Assembly (NCBI GenBank): GCA_030533445.1
Contig: CM060076.1
Coordinates: 7,049,501 to 7,113,500 of the forward strand
Length of the DNA: 64,000 nt
From: Cyprinodon diabolis
Taxonomy: Eukaryota; Chordata; Actinopteri; Cyprinodontiformes; Cyprinodontidae
Direction of reading: 5' to 3'
Positions 1 through 10,500 of this stretch are shown piece after piece. Below the pieces are notes generated by a model that was not told the DNA's origin, made no database searches, and worked only from the letters and a program-made list of their open reading frames with translations. A program made the position numbers and the translations under genes. Position 1 is the first letter of the stretch; each line of letters opens with the position of its first letter.

Positions 1-559
1 GCTCTGGATTCCACCATTTTTACTCACTACCAAAAAAGGTCTTTATTATTAGATTTGAAGACAAAAATACCAAAAAGGTTAATATTTAGCTAATAAAGTA
101 TTGATGAGTTCATTCTGTGAGCGAGCTGAGCTCTCCTGAATAACTGCAGACGGATGTGAATCTCTGCCTCATTCATTACAGTACTGAGGGTTTTTTTTTT
201 CCAGCCCTTTGAGGTGAAGAAATACTGAGTTTAATCAAAAAGAATAACAGGCAGAAATGTATAATTTACTCTCAGAACTCCTCTAAAGCCACATTTTAAC
301 ACATTAAATGAAACACAGAGAATTTTCGAGAGCATAAAAACCAGTTCTGTGGTACTTAAGACCGGTCTGGACTTTTCCAAGGTCTCGGTCTCAGACTCGA
401 CCGCATATGTCTTTCGTTGGTTTCAGGTGTAGAGGAAATTAAGTGGAAATGTCATTAAATGTACCTGTTAATATCCTTCATCTTCTTGTGATGTCAAACA
501 GTTTCTGTGGTCACTAATCCCCCCCAGCACCAACCTCCCCCGTGCCGCTGTGATCCCCC
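1..559. other. Intron-like DNA, no gene seen
   Basis: AT-rich unique-looking sequence. No long reading frame, exon-like block or recognised repeat. If the FAM184A reading of the exon at 3320-3439 is right, this lies in the intron downstream of that exon; exon 3 was not found here. Confidence 0.5.
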
Positions 560-1604
560 TAGGGTTGTCACAATAAATACCCAGGAAAATATTCAGTACT
601 CGATACCATGGGGATAAAAAGGGCCAAATAATTAAAGGCATAAATATGTTTATTAGCATGAAAAACACACCTTTTTTAATCCTAACATATGTTTTCTCAA
701 TAGCATTACAGATTATATCAGTTAAATAAAGTAGCAGTCATTCAAAATGAAACTTCCCAGTCAACCGCCAGCCGAATGGCGGTCGGCTTCCCTCCAACTT
801 CCAGCCACTGGAGTGAACCGCTCTTCTTTTACTCTGATTTCACGCTTTTCACTACAATACAGTCTCTGACCTGGAGAAAAGGCTTCTCTTTCAGATCCTA
901 ATGGCCACAAATCATTACAGAATATTTTTGTACAAATATTGATGTTTAAAAATGAACTGTATAGAGGACCAAGCAAGGACTCATAAAGAAAAGTGGGGAA
1001 ATATTGAATGGCTACTACTGACATAAATGTAAAATAAATAACCACAATATAACACAAGTTGACCATCTTTCAAAGTTGTTTGAGGTATTACTTTTTCAAT
1101 AATAATCTAGAAATCTAAAATTATCTAGCTGCTCAGTGACGCAGGGGTAGAACTGCTTTCTCTTTCTGCATGGAGTTTGCATGTTCTCCCTGAGCATGCA
1201 TGGGTTCTCTCCGGGTACTCCGGCTTCCTCCCACAGTCCAAAACATGACTGTTAGGTTAATTGGCTTCTCTAAATTCTCCTTAGGTGTGAGTGAATGGTT
1301 GTCCTGTTTGTCTCTGTGTTGCCCTGAGATGAACTGGCGACCTCTCGAGGGTAGGACAGGGAGGGTAGGACAGGGACGGGACAGGAGTGAAAATACACTC
1401 CTGTGTCAGTCTCTAGCCCGCAGACAGCTGGAGATAGGCACCAGCACCCCTCGGGACCCCAGCTGGGATAAATTTGACGGAAAAGGGATGGATGGATAAC
1501 AAACACTTGTTTATAGTATCGATCCCATAGCAAGTTAATATCGTATCCTGGTACAGAGTTTGAGAATCAATACTTTTAAGGGTATAAACACTTTTCACAA
1601 CCAT
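560..1604. mobile_element. Old hAT-like non-autonomous transposon
   Basis: The left end reads TAGGGTTGTCACAATA and the right end reads approximately as its inverse (TTTTCACAACC near 1594-1602). The inner flanks also match in inverted orientation: CAGTACTCGATACCATGG on the left against a CTATGGGATCGATACTA-type sequence near 1520 on the right. TAGGG-type ends and inverted subterminal blocks fit the hAT superfamily. The 8-bp target duplication is no longer readable, so the copy is old. The middle (about 1130-1500) is a separate repeat inserted later. No transposase is encoded. Exact ends are uncertain by a few bases. Confidence 0.55.
1130..1500 (+). repeat. Dispersed teleost LINE-tail-like repeat
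   Basis: This block has the familiar teleost repeat phrase running from GAGTTTGCATGTTCTCCCTG through the CCTCCCACAGTCCAAAA stretch, then GAACTGGCGACC, and ends in GGATGGATGGAT. I know this phrase as a common 3'-end repeat of fish retroposons, but I cannot assign the family with certainty. It sits inside the hAT-like element at 560-1604. Open frames over it on both strands are chance readings. Confidence 0.6.
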
Positions 1605-1846
1605 TGATTTTATTAAACTGCTCTGGTAAAGTAGCTAAAACAGCCTGGCACTTTACATGTAGAGACAAGAAGATAAGGAGCCTGATAATCCTCCTCTCTG
1701 CTGCATGTACCACATCTAGCATCTGAAGAACACGCCTCAACCCATAGGTACAGCTTCGCTTTTACGCTAGAGCCCAATCTCTGCGTCTCTGCTCTGTCGT
1801 ACAAACTAAGAAGTTATTCTAGGGATCTGCTGTGTAGGTTACCAAC

Positions 1847-2384
1847 TAGGGCTGGGTGTTTTGCGAAAGTCCTGAATTGATTAGATTTTGATTAATAAAG
1901 TTCTAAATCGATTAATTTAGATTGGATCTGTATTTACAATAATGAAAGTGGTTCAACTGTGTTTCAAAATACTCATGTATTTTATTTTTTATATTAAACA
2001 CAAAGTGCAAACTTGTAAATCAGATGGTGAAAACTTTAGCTGTGAACAAAACAGTCTCAAAAGTGCAAACTTGTTTGTGAAAAGTGAAAAAGTGAAGCCT
2101 CACTCACTCAGACATGCATGAGCTGCATTATCTCCGCTGCACAAACCATATTTGCAGCGTCGTCTGTATCAACTACAGGGTGTTTGCTGGTCAGCCCCCA
2201 TTTGTTAATGTCTTCAGTCAACCTATTAGCTATATTTGCAGCTGTCTGGCTTGAAGTAATCTTGAGTGCTTCTTTCCTGCTCATTTGAATGTGAACGTCA
2301 TGTACTAATCGATCTCATTTTCTAGGCATCGATTTTGCAAAAATGTAAAGGAATCGATTAAATCGATTTTTGTACCCAGCCCTA
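1847..2384. mobile_element. hAT non-autonomous element, 8-bp duplication
   Basis: Ends are TAGGGCTGGG on the left and CCCAGCCCTA on the right, a perfect inverted pair. The 8 bases before (1839-1846, TTACCAAC) and after (2385-2392, TTCCCAAC) agree at 7 of 8 positions, as expected for a slightly aged hAT target duplication. Subterminal ATCGATT-rich repeats occur at both ends. There is no transposase; 538 bp is a normal size for a hAT derivative. Confidence 0.85.
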
Positions 2385-2392
2385 TTCCCAAC

Positions 2393-3319
2393 AGGTTTAC
2401 CTAAGAGTATGCGTTGTTTCTGTTTTGCTCTGTGTAGATGTGACGGCCAGGCATGTTCACAGCTGCACCTGCAGGATCAGGCTAGTGGTGCAGGTAACAA
2501 ATAGTGCAGGTAACTACTGCAGAACCTCAACTGCTAAAGACATTTCTGACAAGAACATTTTGAACTCGAATCTAAACATATTACACTAGAAAAAATCTAA
2601 ACATTGAAGTAATTAAACAGCAGCTTATATAGAAAATCAAAAGTGTCCAAAGTTCAATTCATAAGACGTGTGGAATATTTCAACTTAGGGAAGAAAAAAA
2701 AAAATCGGCATGAATTGAGATGCATGCATGAAATCAAAGAAACTATAAATATCCTAAATAAATTAATAATGTAATTATATTTTTGCTTTAACTGTAAATA
2801 AATTTGAATTGCCTTGCGCCTAAGATGTGATTTTATTTTAGCTCCCTGTCTTAAAAATTAGTCATGTTTTGCTACAAGGAAGTCGATTTAGGTTTCTTAG
2901 ATGATTTACTTTCATCAATGAAGGTTTTATTAAAAAGACAAAACAAATAAAACATACCTTTTGAGGCACAATTTCATAAAATATTTGATTAAAGAGAAGT
3001 TAAGACTTTAGTTAAGAATATTAAATGGAAAATGCTACATTTATAAGCTGGTCTTGGTCTTGATTTGGTCTCAGGTTAGATGGTCTTGAATGCAGCACTC
3101 ATAAACTGTTACATAGTTGGTACTAAAAACCCTTTAAAGAACATCATCTTCTGAACAGGAAAAAGAAATGTTAGATTAAAGCGATTAATGTCTGGCTGAT
3201 GAGAATGAGATCTCATCTGATCATTATTCTGATCAGATGAGATCAGAATAATATGTGCTAGGCTGAAACTTTTCAATGTTAAAAAGTAAAATTAGTGTCA
3301 TCCTTTTAAACACTTTTAC
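2393..3319. other. Intron-like DNA downstream of the exon
   Basis: No recognised gene or transposon. It begins just after the hAT duplication and ends at the splice donor of the minus-strand exon (donor GT read at 3319-3318). A TGATCAGATGAGATC-type inverted sequence around 3215-3250 could form a short hairpin. Confidence 0.5.
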
Positions 3320-3439
3320 CTGCAGAATCTTCTCTCTGGTCTCAGAAAGAATCTGCTGAACCTCCTCTTCATGGGCCTCCTTCAGAGTGGCGATAGCCGC
3401 CTCGTGTTCATCGTTTTTTGTATTCAATGCATAGATAAC
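3320..3439 (-). CDS. fam184a: FAM184A coiled-coil exon (internal, 40 codons)
   Basis: An internal exon on the minus strand. Read from 3439 down to 3320 it gives exactly 40 codons in phase 0, beginning VIYALNTKNDEHEAAI and ending SETREKILQ. It is preceded by a pyrimidine-rich tract and GCAG acceptor (AG at 3441-3440) and followed by a GTAAAAGTG donor (GT at 3319-3318). The peptide is rich in E, K, Q, A and L with heptad-like spacing, so it should form a coiled coil. From memory of the family, this segment lies near the N-terminus of FAM184A, just after an IAQLTK-like segment, and continues into the large coiled-coil region. FAM184B is less similar here (it lacks the NDEHE and ETREKILQ pattern). 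The molecular role of FAM184A is poorly known. The preceding exon would lie at higher coordinates and the next at lower coordinates; neither was seen, so the gene is partial here. The reading frame runs on past both splice sites by chance. Confidence 0.9.
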
Positions 3440-3570
3440 CTGCAACACAGAGAAAAGGAAACATATTAGATGTTAAATGATAATTTTTTAGGATTTGATG
3501 CAGTAATAACACTGGTTTAGAGTAGACTACACTGCTTGAAAAAGTTTAACGTGCACGGCCTGCTGTGATG

Positions 3571-4452
3571 TACGGAAGAGGATTAGGGCCACTGGGGAAA
3601 AAAATGTTAACTGATTTTTTTAATTTTATTTCAGTTTAACATAGGAAAAAAGTCAGAATTTTATTATCAGAATTCAGTCAGAATTCTGAGATTAAAGTCA
3701 GAATTCTGAGAGTAAAGTCAGAATTCTGAGATTAAAGTCAGAATTCTGAGAGTAAAGTCAGAATTCTGAGAATAAACTCAGAATTCTGAGAGTAAAGTCA
3801 GAATTCTGAGATTAAACTCAGAATTCTGAGAGTAAAGTCAGAATTCTGAGATTAAAGTCAGAATTCTGAGAGTAAAGTCAGAATTCTGAGAGTAAAGTCA
3901 GAATTCTGAGATTAAAGTCAGAATTCTGAGAGTAAAGTCAGAATTCTAAGATTAAAGTCAGAATTCTGAGAGTAAAGTCAGAATTCTGAGATTAAAGTCA
4001 GAATTCTGAGAGTAAAGTCAGAATTCTGAGATTAAAGTCAGAATTCTGAGAATAAAGTCAGAATTCTGAGATTAAAGTCAGAATTCTGAGAGTAAAGTCA
4101 GAATTCTGAGAGTAAAGTCAGAATTCTGAGAATAAAGTCAGAATTCTGAGATTAAAGTCAGAATTCTGAGATTAAAGTCAGAATTCTGAGAATAAAGTCA
4201 GAATTCTGAGAGTAAAGTCAGAATTCTGAGAATAAAGTCAGAATTCTGAGAATAAAGTCAGAATTCTGAGATTAAAGTCAGAATTCTGAGATTAAAGTCA
4301 GAATTCTGAGAATAAAGTCAGAATTCTTAGATTAAAGTCAGAATTCTCAGAAAAAAAGGCAGAATTCTGACTTTTTTCCCATACTAAACTGAAATAAAAT
4401 TTAAAGATCAGTTAACTTTTTTTTTTCCCACTGGCCCTAATCCTCTTCCGTA
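3571..4452. mobile_element. TIR element with minisatellite core, 6-bp duplication
   Basis: The element starts TACGGAAGAGGATTAGGGCC and ends with the exact inverse. The inverted match extends about 95 bp inward on each side with small differences, through GTTAACTGAT and TTTATTTCAGTTTA. It is bounded by GTGATG at 3565-3570 and again at 4453-4458, a 6-bp target duplication. Between the arms is a tandem array of about 34 units of 20 bp. No protein is encoded. A 269-bp sister lies at 26237-26505 with its own 6-bp duplication. A 6-bp duplication would fit the IS3EU, Dada or hAT6-type groups; I cannot choose from termini alone. This is a non-autonomous, foldback-like transposon. Confidence 0.85.
3675..4351. 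repeat. 20-bp minisatellite, about 34 units
   Basis: Units read AGTAAAGTCAGAATTCTGAG, alternating AGTAAA, ATTAAA and AATAAA variants before the constant GTCAGAATTCTGAG. Each unit holds the palindrome CAGAATTCTG and an EcoRI-type GAATTC. The array fills the core of the TIR element at 3571-4452. Confidence 0.97.
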
Positions 4453-4458
4453 GTGATG

Positions 4459-6005
4459 CATACGCATTGCTAAATATTTTATACAGACTGGGCAGAAAAG
4501 ATCATTTTCAGGCTAGAGGGTGGAATATCAAAACTGCAGGATGAAAGGTTGGCTTACAGCGATGCTGCTAGAACCAAATGCAGAAGTTTACAAGACAGAA
4601 CATCCCTGCATTTATTCATGAAGAGGGCTGCAGTCGATTCAGCATTAGTATCTTAAAAACTGCTTATGTCTTCATGCTCTGTTATAATAAATGATGAATC
4701 TCTTTACTTTTTAAATGTAAGGACTTGAATGGTTCTGATGGTTATATAACTTGACTATAGAGCTCAGAAACATTTAATACATCCATGAAAGCTTTACTGA
4801 TTTGTGTATGAGCAGATCTTCCAAATCAGCAGGGAGATTGAATGCAAACGAGAGGATTAAGCCTGCCATAGCATAAGACCTATAATGCTTCTGCATTACA
4901 AATAAGCAGATATACCACATAAATGAGCCTCAGTGCTGTTACAGCATTCCCAAGCCGTGCCTTGATCATACCAGTATTAGCTCAGTGATGCCCCCGTGGT
5001 CATGAATTAGAAATGGGCTGATGCAGTGTATCACCGGGTTTAAAAATGACACAGGAAAACTGTTTTGCACAAGTCTGACCTTTAAATCCATCCCCAAAAA
5101 TACACGCAGCCGTCCGGAGAGCCGTAATCTGACAGCTCGGTAATCCCCGGCTCACGGGCACAAAAAGCGAGGACAGAAACGGGTTTCACATTTCCACGTC
5201 ATAAAAAGAAATAAAATAAAAGGAAAAAACATTCTAGGAGCCAGCATCCCCTCACTGCTGCGAGAAACTGAAATATGTGTTGCCATTTCTGAAGAAACGG
5301 GTCGATAATTCAGGGCACTGAGGTAGATGCAATGTGCTGAAGATACTCAGGGTGTTTTGGACCAGAGTTCATAAAGAGAAGAAGGCAGAGATACGGAGAG
5401 AGAAGAGAAGATGACGATTTCATCAGGACCAAATTTGACAAGTGAATACGTTTTTGTTTATTCCCCATCTAATGAGTCTGACCCTTCACTTACAAGTTTG
5501 TTTTCCTCCTCTGGGGCAGACAAAGAGTGAACTCAACTGTGACCTGTCTGGGCAGCTTTTTATCCACAGGACACTTTGACTTTGCACACTAATTTAACAA
5601 TTTAGCACTAAGCTAATGCAGACTGAAAAACTTTGTTATTTATGATTTATATGAACCCCAACAAAGCAATGTGACATACTTTAAAAACTCTCATTGTGAT
5701 GGATTATCAGTTCCTTCTTCAGATTAAAGTCCAGGTTGTAACCAAATGTAAAAGTTTCCTTCTTCCCTTTTAATGTCCCTGCAAAAAAAGCCACCATGCA
5801 TGGAGCAAAACTTTAGTGGAGATATAAATAGACAAGCCTCTGCAGCTTGGGTTAACTCCATAAACCTTTAAACAGGTGCTGCTTTGAAATTAAAACTGAT
5901 TTTAAAACTTTCTCATTTATTTATAATCATGGAATGTTTTTTAAATTAGATTTCTGTGTACCAACTGCTTGTGTAATGCATGAGCCCTGAGGCACACCAT
6001 TCTTA
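4459..6005. other. Intron-like DNA, no gene seen
   Basis: Unique-looking AT-rich sequence with no exon-like frame and no recognised transposon. It ends at the 3' tail of the L2-type LINE fragment. Confidence 0.5.
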
Positions 6006-7048
6006 GGCAAGGCAGCTTTATTTGTATAGCACATTTCAGCAACAGGGCAATTCAAAGTGCTTTACCTAAAATCAGTTAAAAAAAAGATTAAAACGCAGAA
6101 GAAACTGTTAAAAATAAAAAAAGAATAAAAATTACAGTGCAGTATAAGAGATTAAACGGTAAAGAAATGAACATCATTTAGAGAAAGGCAACATCAAAAA
6201 GAAAGTTCTTCAGCATTGATTTAAAAGAAGTGAGAGTAGCAGCGGACCTGCAGGTTTCTGGGAGTTTATTTCAGATTTAAGAACCATAGAAACTGAAAGC
6301 CTGTTTACTTCTGACCCTAGGAACAGAAATTAGGCCTTTCCCAGATGACCATAGAGGTCTGGGGGGGTCACAGTGTACTAGCCGGTCAGAAATGTATTCT
6401 TGCCCTAAACCATTTAGTGATTTATAAACTAGCAAAAGTACTTTGAAATCAATTATTTGAGACACAGGAAGCCATTTTAAGGACTTCAGAACTGGAGTGA
6501 TGTGATCCAGTCTCTTGGTCTTAGTGAGGACTCGAGCAGCAGCGTTCTGAATCAGCTGCAGCTGTCTGATTGATTTTTTTTTAGGGAGACCTGTAAAGAC
6601 CCCGTTACAGTAGTCAAGTCTACTGAAGATGAAAGCATTGACAAGTTTTTCCAAGTCCTGTTGACACATAAGTCCTTTAACCCTTGATATATTCTTAAGG
6701 TGATAATAGGCTGACTTTGTAATTGTCTTAATGTGGCTGTTAAAATTCAGGTCAGAGTCCATGACTACACCAAGATTTCTGGCTTCGTCTGTTGTTTTTA
6801 ACATTGTTGTTTGAAGCTGAGCGCAGACTTTTAAGCGTTCCTCTCTTGCTCCAAAAACAACCACCTCAGTTTTTCCCTCATTTAATTTCAGAAAGTCGTG
6901 GCACATCCAGGCATTAATTTGTTCTATGCACTTAGTCAGTTTTTGTATTGGACTATAGTCCCCTGGCGATAAGGTTATATAAATTTGTGTGTCGTCCGCA
7001 TAACTATGGTAACTTATTTTGTCGTTTTCCATAATCTGAGCCAGTGGA
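6006..7048 (-). pseudogene. L2-type LINE 3' fragment with partial reverse transcriptase
   Basis: A non-LTR retrotransposon tail on the minus strand. The open part (7032 down to 6277, 251 codons) contains the reverse transcriptase active-site motif as HSYADDTQIYI near its N-terminus. It is followed by LKLNEGKTEVVVFG, a DYCNGVFTGLPKK block, RQLQLIQNAAARVLT and the LKSLKWLPV region. This order is typical of the RT C-terminal half of L2/CR1-group LINEs. The 3' end at about 6006 carries the fish L2 tail phrase (AAAGCACTTTGAATTGCCC and ATACAAATAAAGCTGCCTTG on the minus strand). The endonuclease and N-terminal RT are missing, as in 5'-truncated insertions. The frame ends early by mutation near the C-terminus. 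No function is expected in the cell now. It is directly followed at higher coordinates by a second partial copy. Confidence 0.85.
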
Positions 7049-7050
7049 GA

Positions 7051-7492
7051 AAGGCAACATCAAAAAGAAAGTTCTTCAGCATTGATTTAAAAAAAGTGAG
7101 AGTAGCAGCAGACCTGCAGGTTTCTGGGAGTTTATTCCAGATGTGAGGACCATAGAAACTGAAAGCTGCTTCCCCCTGTTTAGTTCTGACCCTAGGAACA
7201 GAAAGTAGACCTGTCCCAGATGACCATAGACTAAACCGTTTAGTGATTTATAAACTAGCAAAAGTACTTTTAAATCAATTCTTTGAGACACAGGAAGCCA
7301 GTTTAAGGACTTCAGAACTGGAGTGATGTGATCCAGTTTCTTGGTCTTAGTGAGGACTCGAGCAGCAGCGTTCTGAATCAGCTGCAGCTGTCTGATTGAT
7401 TTTTTAAGGAGACCTGTAAAGACCCCGTTAAAGTAGTCAAGTCTGCTGAAGATGAAAGCATTGACAAGTTTTTCCAAATCCTGTTGACACAT
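7051..7492 (-). pseudogene. Second L2 fragment, partial tandem copy
   Basis: This matches 6183-6672 nearly word for word, beginning GAAAGGCAACATCAAAAAGA in both, and encodes the same DLEKLVNAFIFSRLDY and LIQNAAARVLTKTKKLDH blocks on the minus strand. It lacks the YADD motif and the 3' tail. Homology stops abruptly near 7492, after which unrelated sequence follows. An internal deletion relative to the first copy removes the part after VYKSLNGL. Either two LINE insertions landed together or one was partly duplicated. Confidence 0.8.
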
Positions 7493-7680
7493 CTTAGCGG
7501 CAGGCCACACCATCCTGCAACTTTCGGTGGATCTGGTTGCTTTGCTGTGTGAGGGCAAAGTTGCTCTACACCAATAAAGGCACGGCACAAGTAATAAGTA
7601 ATAAGAAAAGAAAGATGAAATATGGAACTAAAGAACAGCACACTCTTCGATAAAGCTGAAAGTTATCAACCCATAGAGGC
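7493..7680. other. Spacer between L2 fragments
   Basis: Non-LINE sequence between the second and third L2 fragments. No gene recognised. Confidence 0.4.
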
Positions 7681-8160
7681 AAGGCAAATTTATTTATAGA
7701 ATGTTCCAGTAGCAAGACAATTCAAAGTGCAGAACATTATAGTGAAACCCAAAGAGAATAATAATGAATAATTAAAATGAACATTATTAAAAATGAATAG
7801 TAAAATGAAAGAAAGTTGGACTACAAATTTAACTTATAATTTTTAGATAGGACAGCTAAAGGCAAATCGAGACCAAAAAGCCTTTAACACTGATGTAAAG
7901 AAACGTAGTGTTTTTGGTACTTTTAAACTTTCCAGGAAGTTTATTCCAGATAATGGAAGCATAAGAATTAAAAGCTGCTTTTTATGTTTGGTTCTGATTC
8001 TGGGTGATGGAGTAGAATAGACCCAGAAGACCTGAGAGCTGTGGGACACATTGATCCACTGAAAACAAGTCTGTAATGTATTTTTATCTAACTCACTCAG
8101 TAATTTATAGACCAATAGAAGTATCTTAAAGTCAATTTTCTGATACTCTGTTCCCAAAGG
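7681..8160 (-). pseudogene. Divergent L2-type LINE 3' fragment
   Basis: On the minus strand, a decayed frame reads IDFKILLLVYKLLSELDKN and ends in a GINFLESLKVPKTLRFF-type segment, which corresponds to the C-terminal end of the RT protein seen in the neighbouring L2 copies. The tail near 7681-7730 again has the CACTTTGAATTGTC and GAATATTCTA-like end. It is more diverged than the two copies to its left, so it is an older insertion. It is truncated on the 5' side near 8160. Confidence 0.7.
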
Positions 8161-8570
8161 CAGACAAAACTGTTTAAACCTTCAAACAATTTGGCTTTTA
8201 TTGGCAGTGGGAAAGGTTCTCTGACTCGTGTCGACCTGTTTCAAACCACTCTGCAACCGACCCGGGGTAAAATCACCTTCAAAGTCTCGGCTCTATTCGG
8301 CATACAGTAGTAACATCACACCCCGGTCAATCCGCTAATTTACAGGAAACAATTGAGAGCAACAATGGACATCAACACACCACACCAGACGTGTCCATAA
8401 ACATGGTGCATCAGTGGTGAGAGGGAATTCGAGGGACACAAGAACAAAATAATAAAGGTTACTTTCTATGCCCTGGCTTCCTTCCATCTTCCTCTCCATT
8501 GTTTACTTTCCTGATTTCTGTCACACTGGTGACATCATCAACGCTCACACAGCCTGATGGGACCATGAGA

Positions 8571-9062
8571 TAGAGTCCTGCACGGGTCGAGTTTTACCAA
8601 CGCGCACCCGCCCGAACCCGTTAGGATGACTACCGAACCCGACCCGTCACCCGAGGATATCTTCAATTCAAATCCAAACCCGACCCGTTGATATTTAACC
8701 CGCAACCCGACCCGTTAACACATAAAGTAATAGGCTATAGTACGCTGCGCTGCAGAACAGCGCCATTAACACTGCAGCAGACGTGTATGCACTGACTGTG
8801 GCCTTTTTGGAGGGAAGCACACACTGCTGGCAGGGCTTTAAGCTACAACAAGGGTGACCCCAGTGCCTGATTAATATAACATTTCTGATGTCCATAACAA
8901 CACACACGCATAAAAAAAAAAAATCACCAACTACCCGCCCGCACTAAAAAAATATCCGCCCGACCCGTTTATTTTTATTTATGTATTTTTCACCCGCAAA
9001 AGAGCATTTTAGCGGGTGACCCGTCGGGGACCTGCGGCTACCCGACCCGTTGTAGAACTCTA
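8571..9062. mobile_element. hAT-like non-autonomous element, GC-rich ends
   Basis: The left end TAGAGTCCTGCACGGGTCG and the right end (inverse TAGAGTTCTACAACGGGTCG) form an imperfect inverted pair. Both arms are full of ACCCG and CCCGACCCG repeats. Flanking 8-mers are CCATGAGA (8563-8570) and CCACCAGA (9063-9070), 6 of 8 matching, so a decayed 8-bp duplication is plausible. There is no transposase; the 70-codon minus-strand frame inside is not protein-like. Confidence 0.7.
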
Positions 9063-9070
9063 CCACCAGA

Positions 9071-9779
9071 CACGCAGTGGTGGGAGTACAGAGGCCACAA
9101 GGCTTGCCAGCAGGGGGTCAGACTCAGCTTTTTTTGTCAATGGCAAGCCAAATGCCGATTGTTAGAGGGTCAACCTATTTTTGAAAAATCTGCGTTAGCC
9201 TGCTAATTTTAGTGTGAAAGAGGGATCCGTTTTCTTAGCTTTAGTGAGGATGCAGGCAGCAGCATCCTGGATGCCTTAATCAGAGCATCACTCAGATCAT
9301 GGACCATCTAAAGTGTAACCCAGTGGATTCATATGAAACTAAATATGAAGTTCTGGAGAGTTTCTAGTAGAATTAGCAGCTGCTCCCAAGGGGATGGATT
9401 AAATGCAGAGATACATTTCTCCAATGAGAGATCAATAAAGTTCAATTAATAAAATAAATAAATAAACCTCTGTTCAATTAAAAAAAAATCTCCTCAGTTA
9501 TTTGATAAATAATTATATGAGCAAAACAGGAAAAAAAAAATCATTGTTTTTAAACCAACTATTTACAGTATTTAATGGCGGGTATTTATTCTGCCTGAAG
9601 TACAGTAACTGTATAATTGTGGTATTTTTTTTTAATCCTTTTTATTATTCAAGTCTTTAAAATTCCACAATAACGTAAAATCTTATGTTTGTCTGATACC
9701 TTAGTTTTGAGCACATTTAACATTTAATCCACATGTAAAGGGCCAATAAGAGCTGCCTTTTTACCTTCTTATTCTAAAA
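9071..9779. other. No gene seen
   Basis: AT-rich unique sequence with short A and T runs. No recognised element. Confidence 0.45.
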
Positions 9780-10060
9780 GTCGTAGGGAAACAGCTGTTC
9801 CAACCGTTGCATTTCCCAATTCTCCCGAGTGGTGCCACAGATTTTAAGACAGGATTTTTTTTTTTAAATAGAATATTTTTTTAAATAGAAACTTTTGAGA
9901 CAATATCGTCTGATAAAGAGCACATTAATAAACATGTTTAAGCCAGAATGATCTGACATTTAAATATGACTTCCCTACAGCTTTATTTTGATGAATGACA
10001 ATTTCTACTTTTATTTGAGTAAAACTGTTTAAGTTGAGCTACTCTTAACTCAATTTTGGC
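9780..10060 (+). repeat. Dispersed repeat R1, empty-site copy
   Basis: Similar to 27830-28003 joined to 28684-28715: both share CAGGATTTTTTTTTTTAAA, a TACATT or CACATT motif, and AAGCCAGAATGAT before TTTAAATATGA. Here the target TTTAAATATGA is uninterrupted, whereas at 28 kb it holds a 676-bp insertion. Family not recognised. Confidence 0.6.
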
Positions 10061-10500
10061 TACTGTACCTCTAGTCATCACTGTATTGGGCAACAAAGGT
10101 AAATAAAAGCACCCAAAACCTGCAGCCCTCCACCCTTCCTACATAAAATCTCTTTCTGATACATCATATTAAACCTAATGCTGACACATATCTTTCCATG
10201 TCTTTTAATGGCGACAAGGATCAATACAGTTAATAATGCAGTTCTGTTTATAAATACAAATACTTGATAAACTCCTTAAAGGTTTACTGGAGGATTTTTA
10301 CGCACTTTTGAAATGACCCGCCCTCTCCACTTAAACAAAAAAATGCATCTGTACAACCTATGTATCATTTGTACCCGCTCATGAGAAGGAAAGCCTAATA
10401 AACACGTGCGAGAGCAAGAGCAAGTTAATTTCTCCTCGTGCACGCTCTGTTTACAAGTAGCTGTTTATGTCACTCGTACAAGCTTACTTTCCAAAAGAAG

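Noticed and set aside
1..3319. Search for the next FAM184A exon downstream of 3320
   Set aside because: No coiled-coil-like frame with splice sites was found on the minus strand in this stretch.
3675..4351. The 20-bp repeats as a CRISPR-like array
   Set aside because: Units are contiguous with no unique spacers, and the sequence is animal nuclear DNA; it is a minisatellite inside a transposon.
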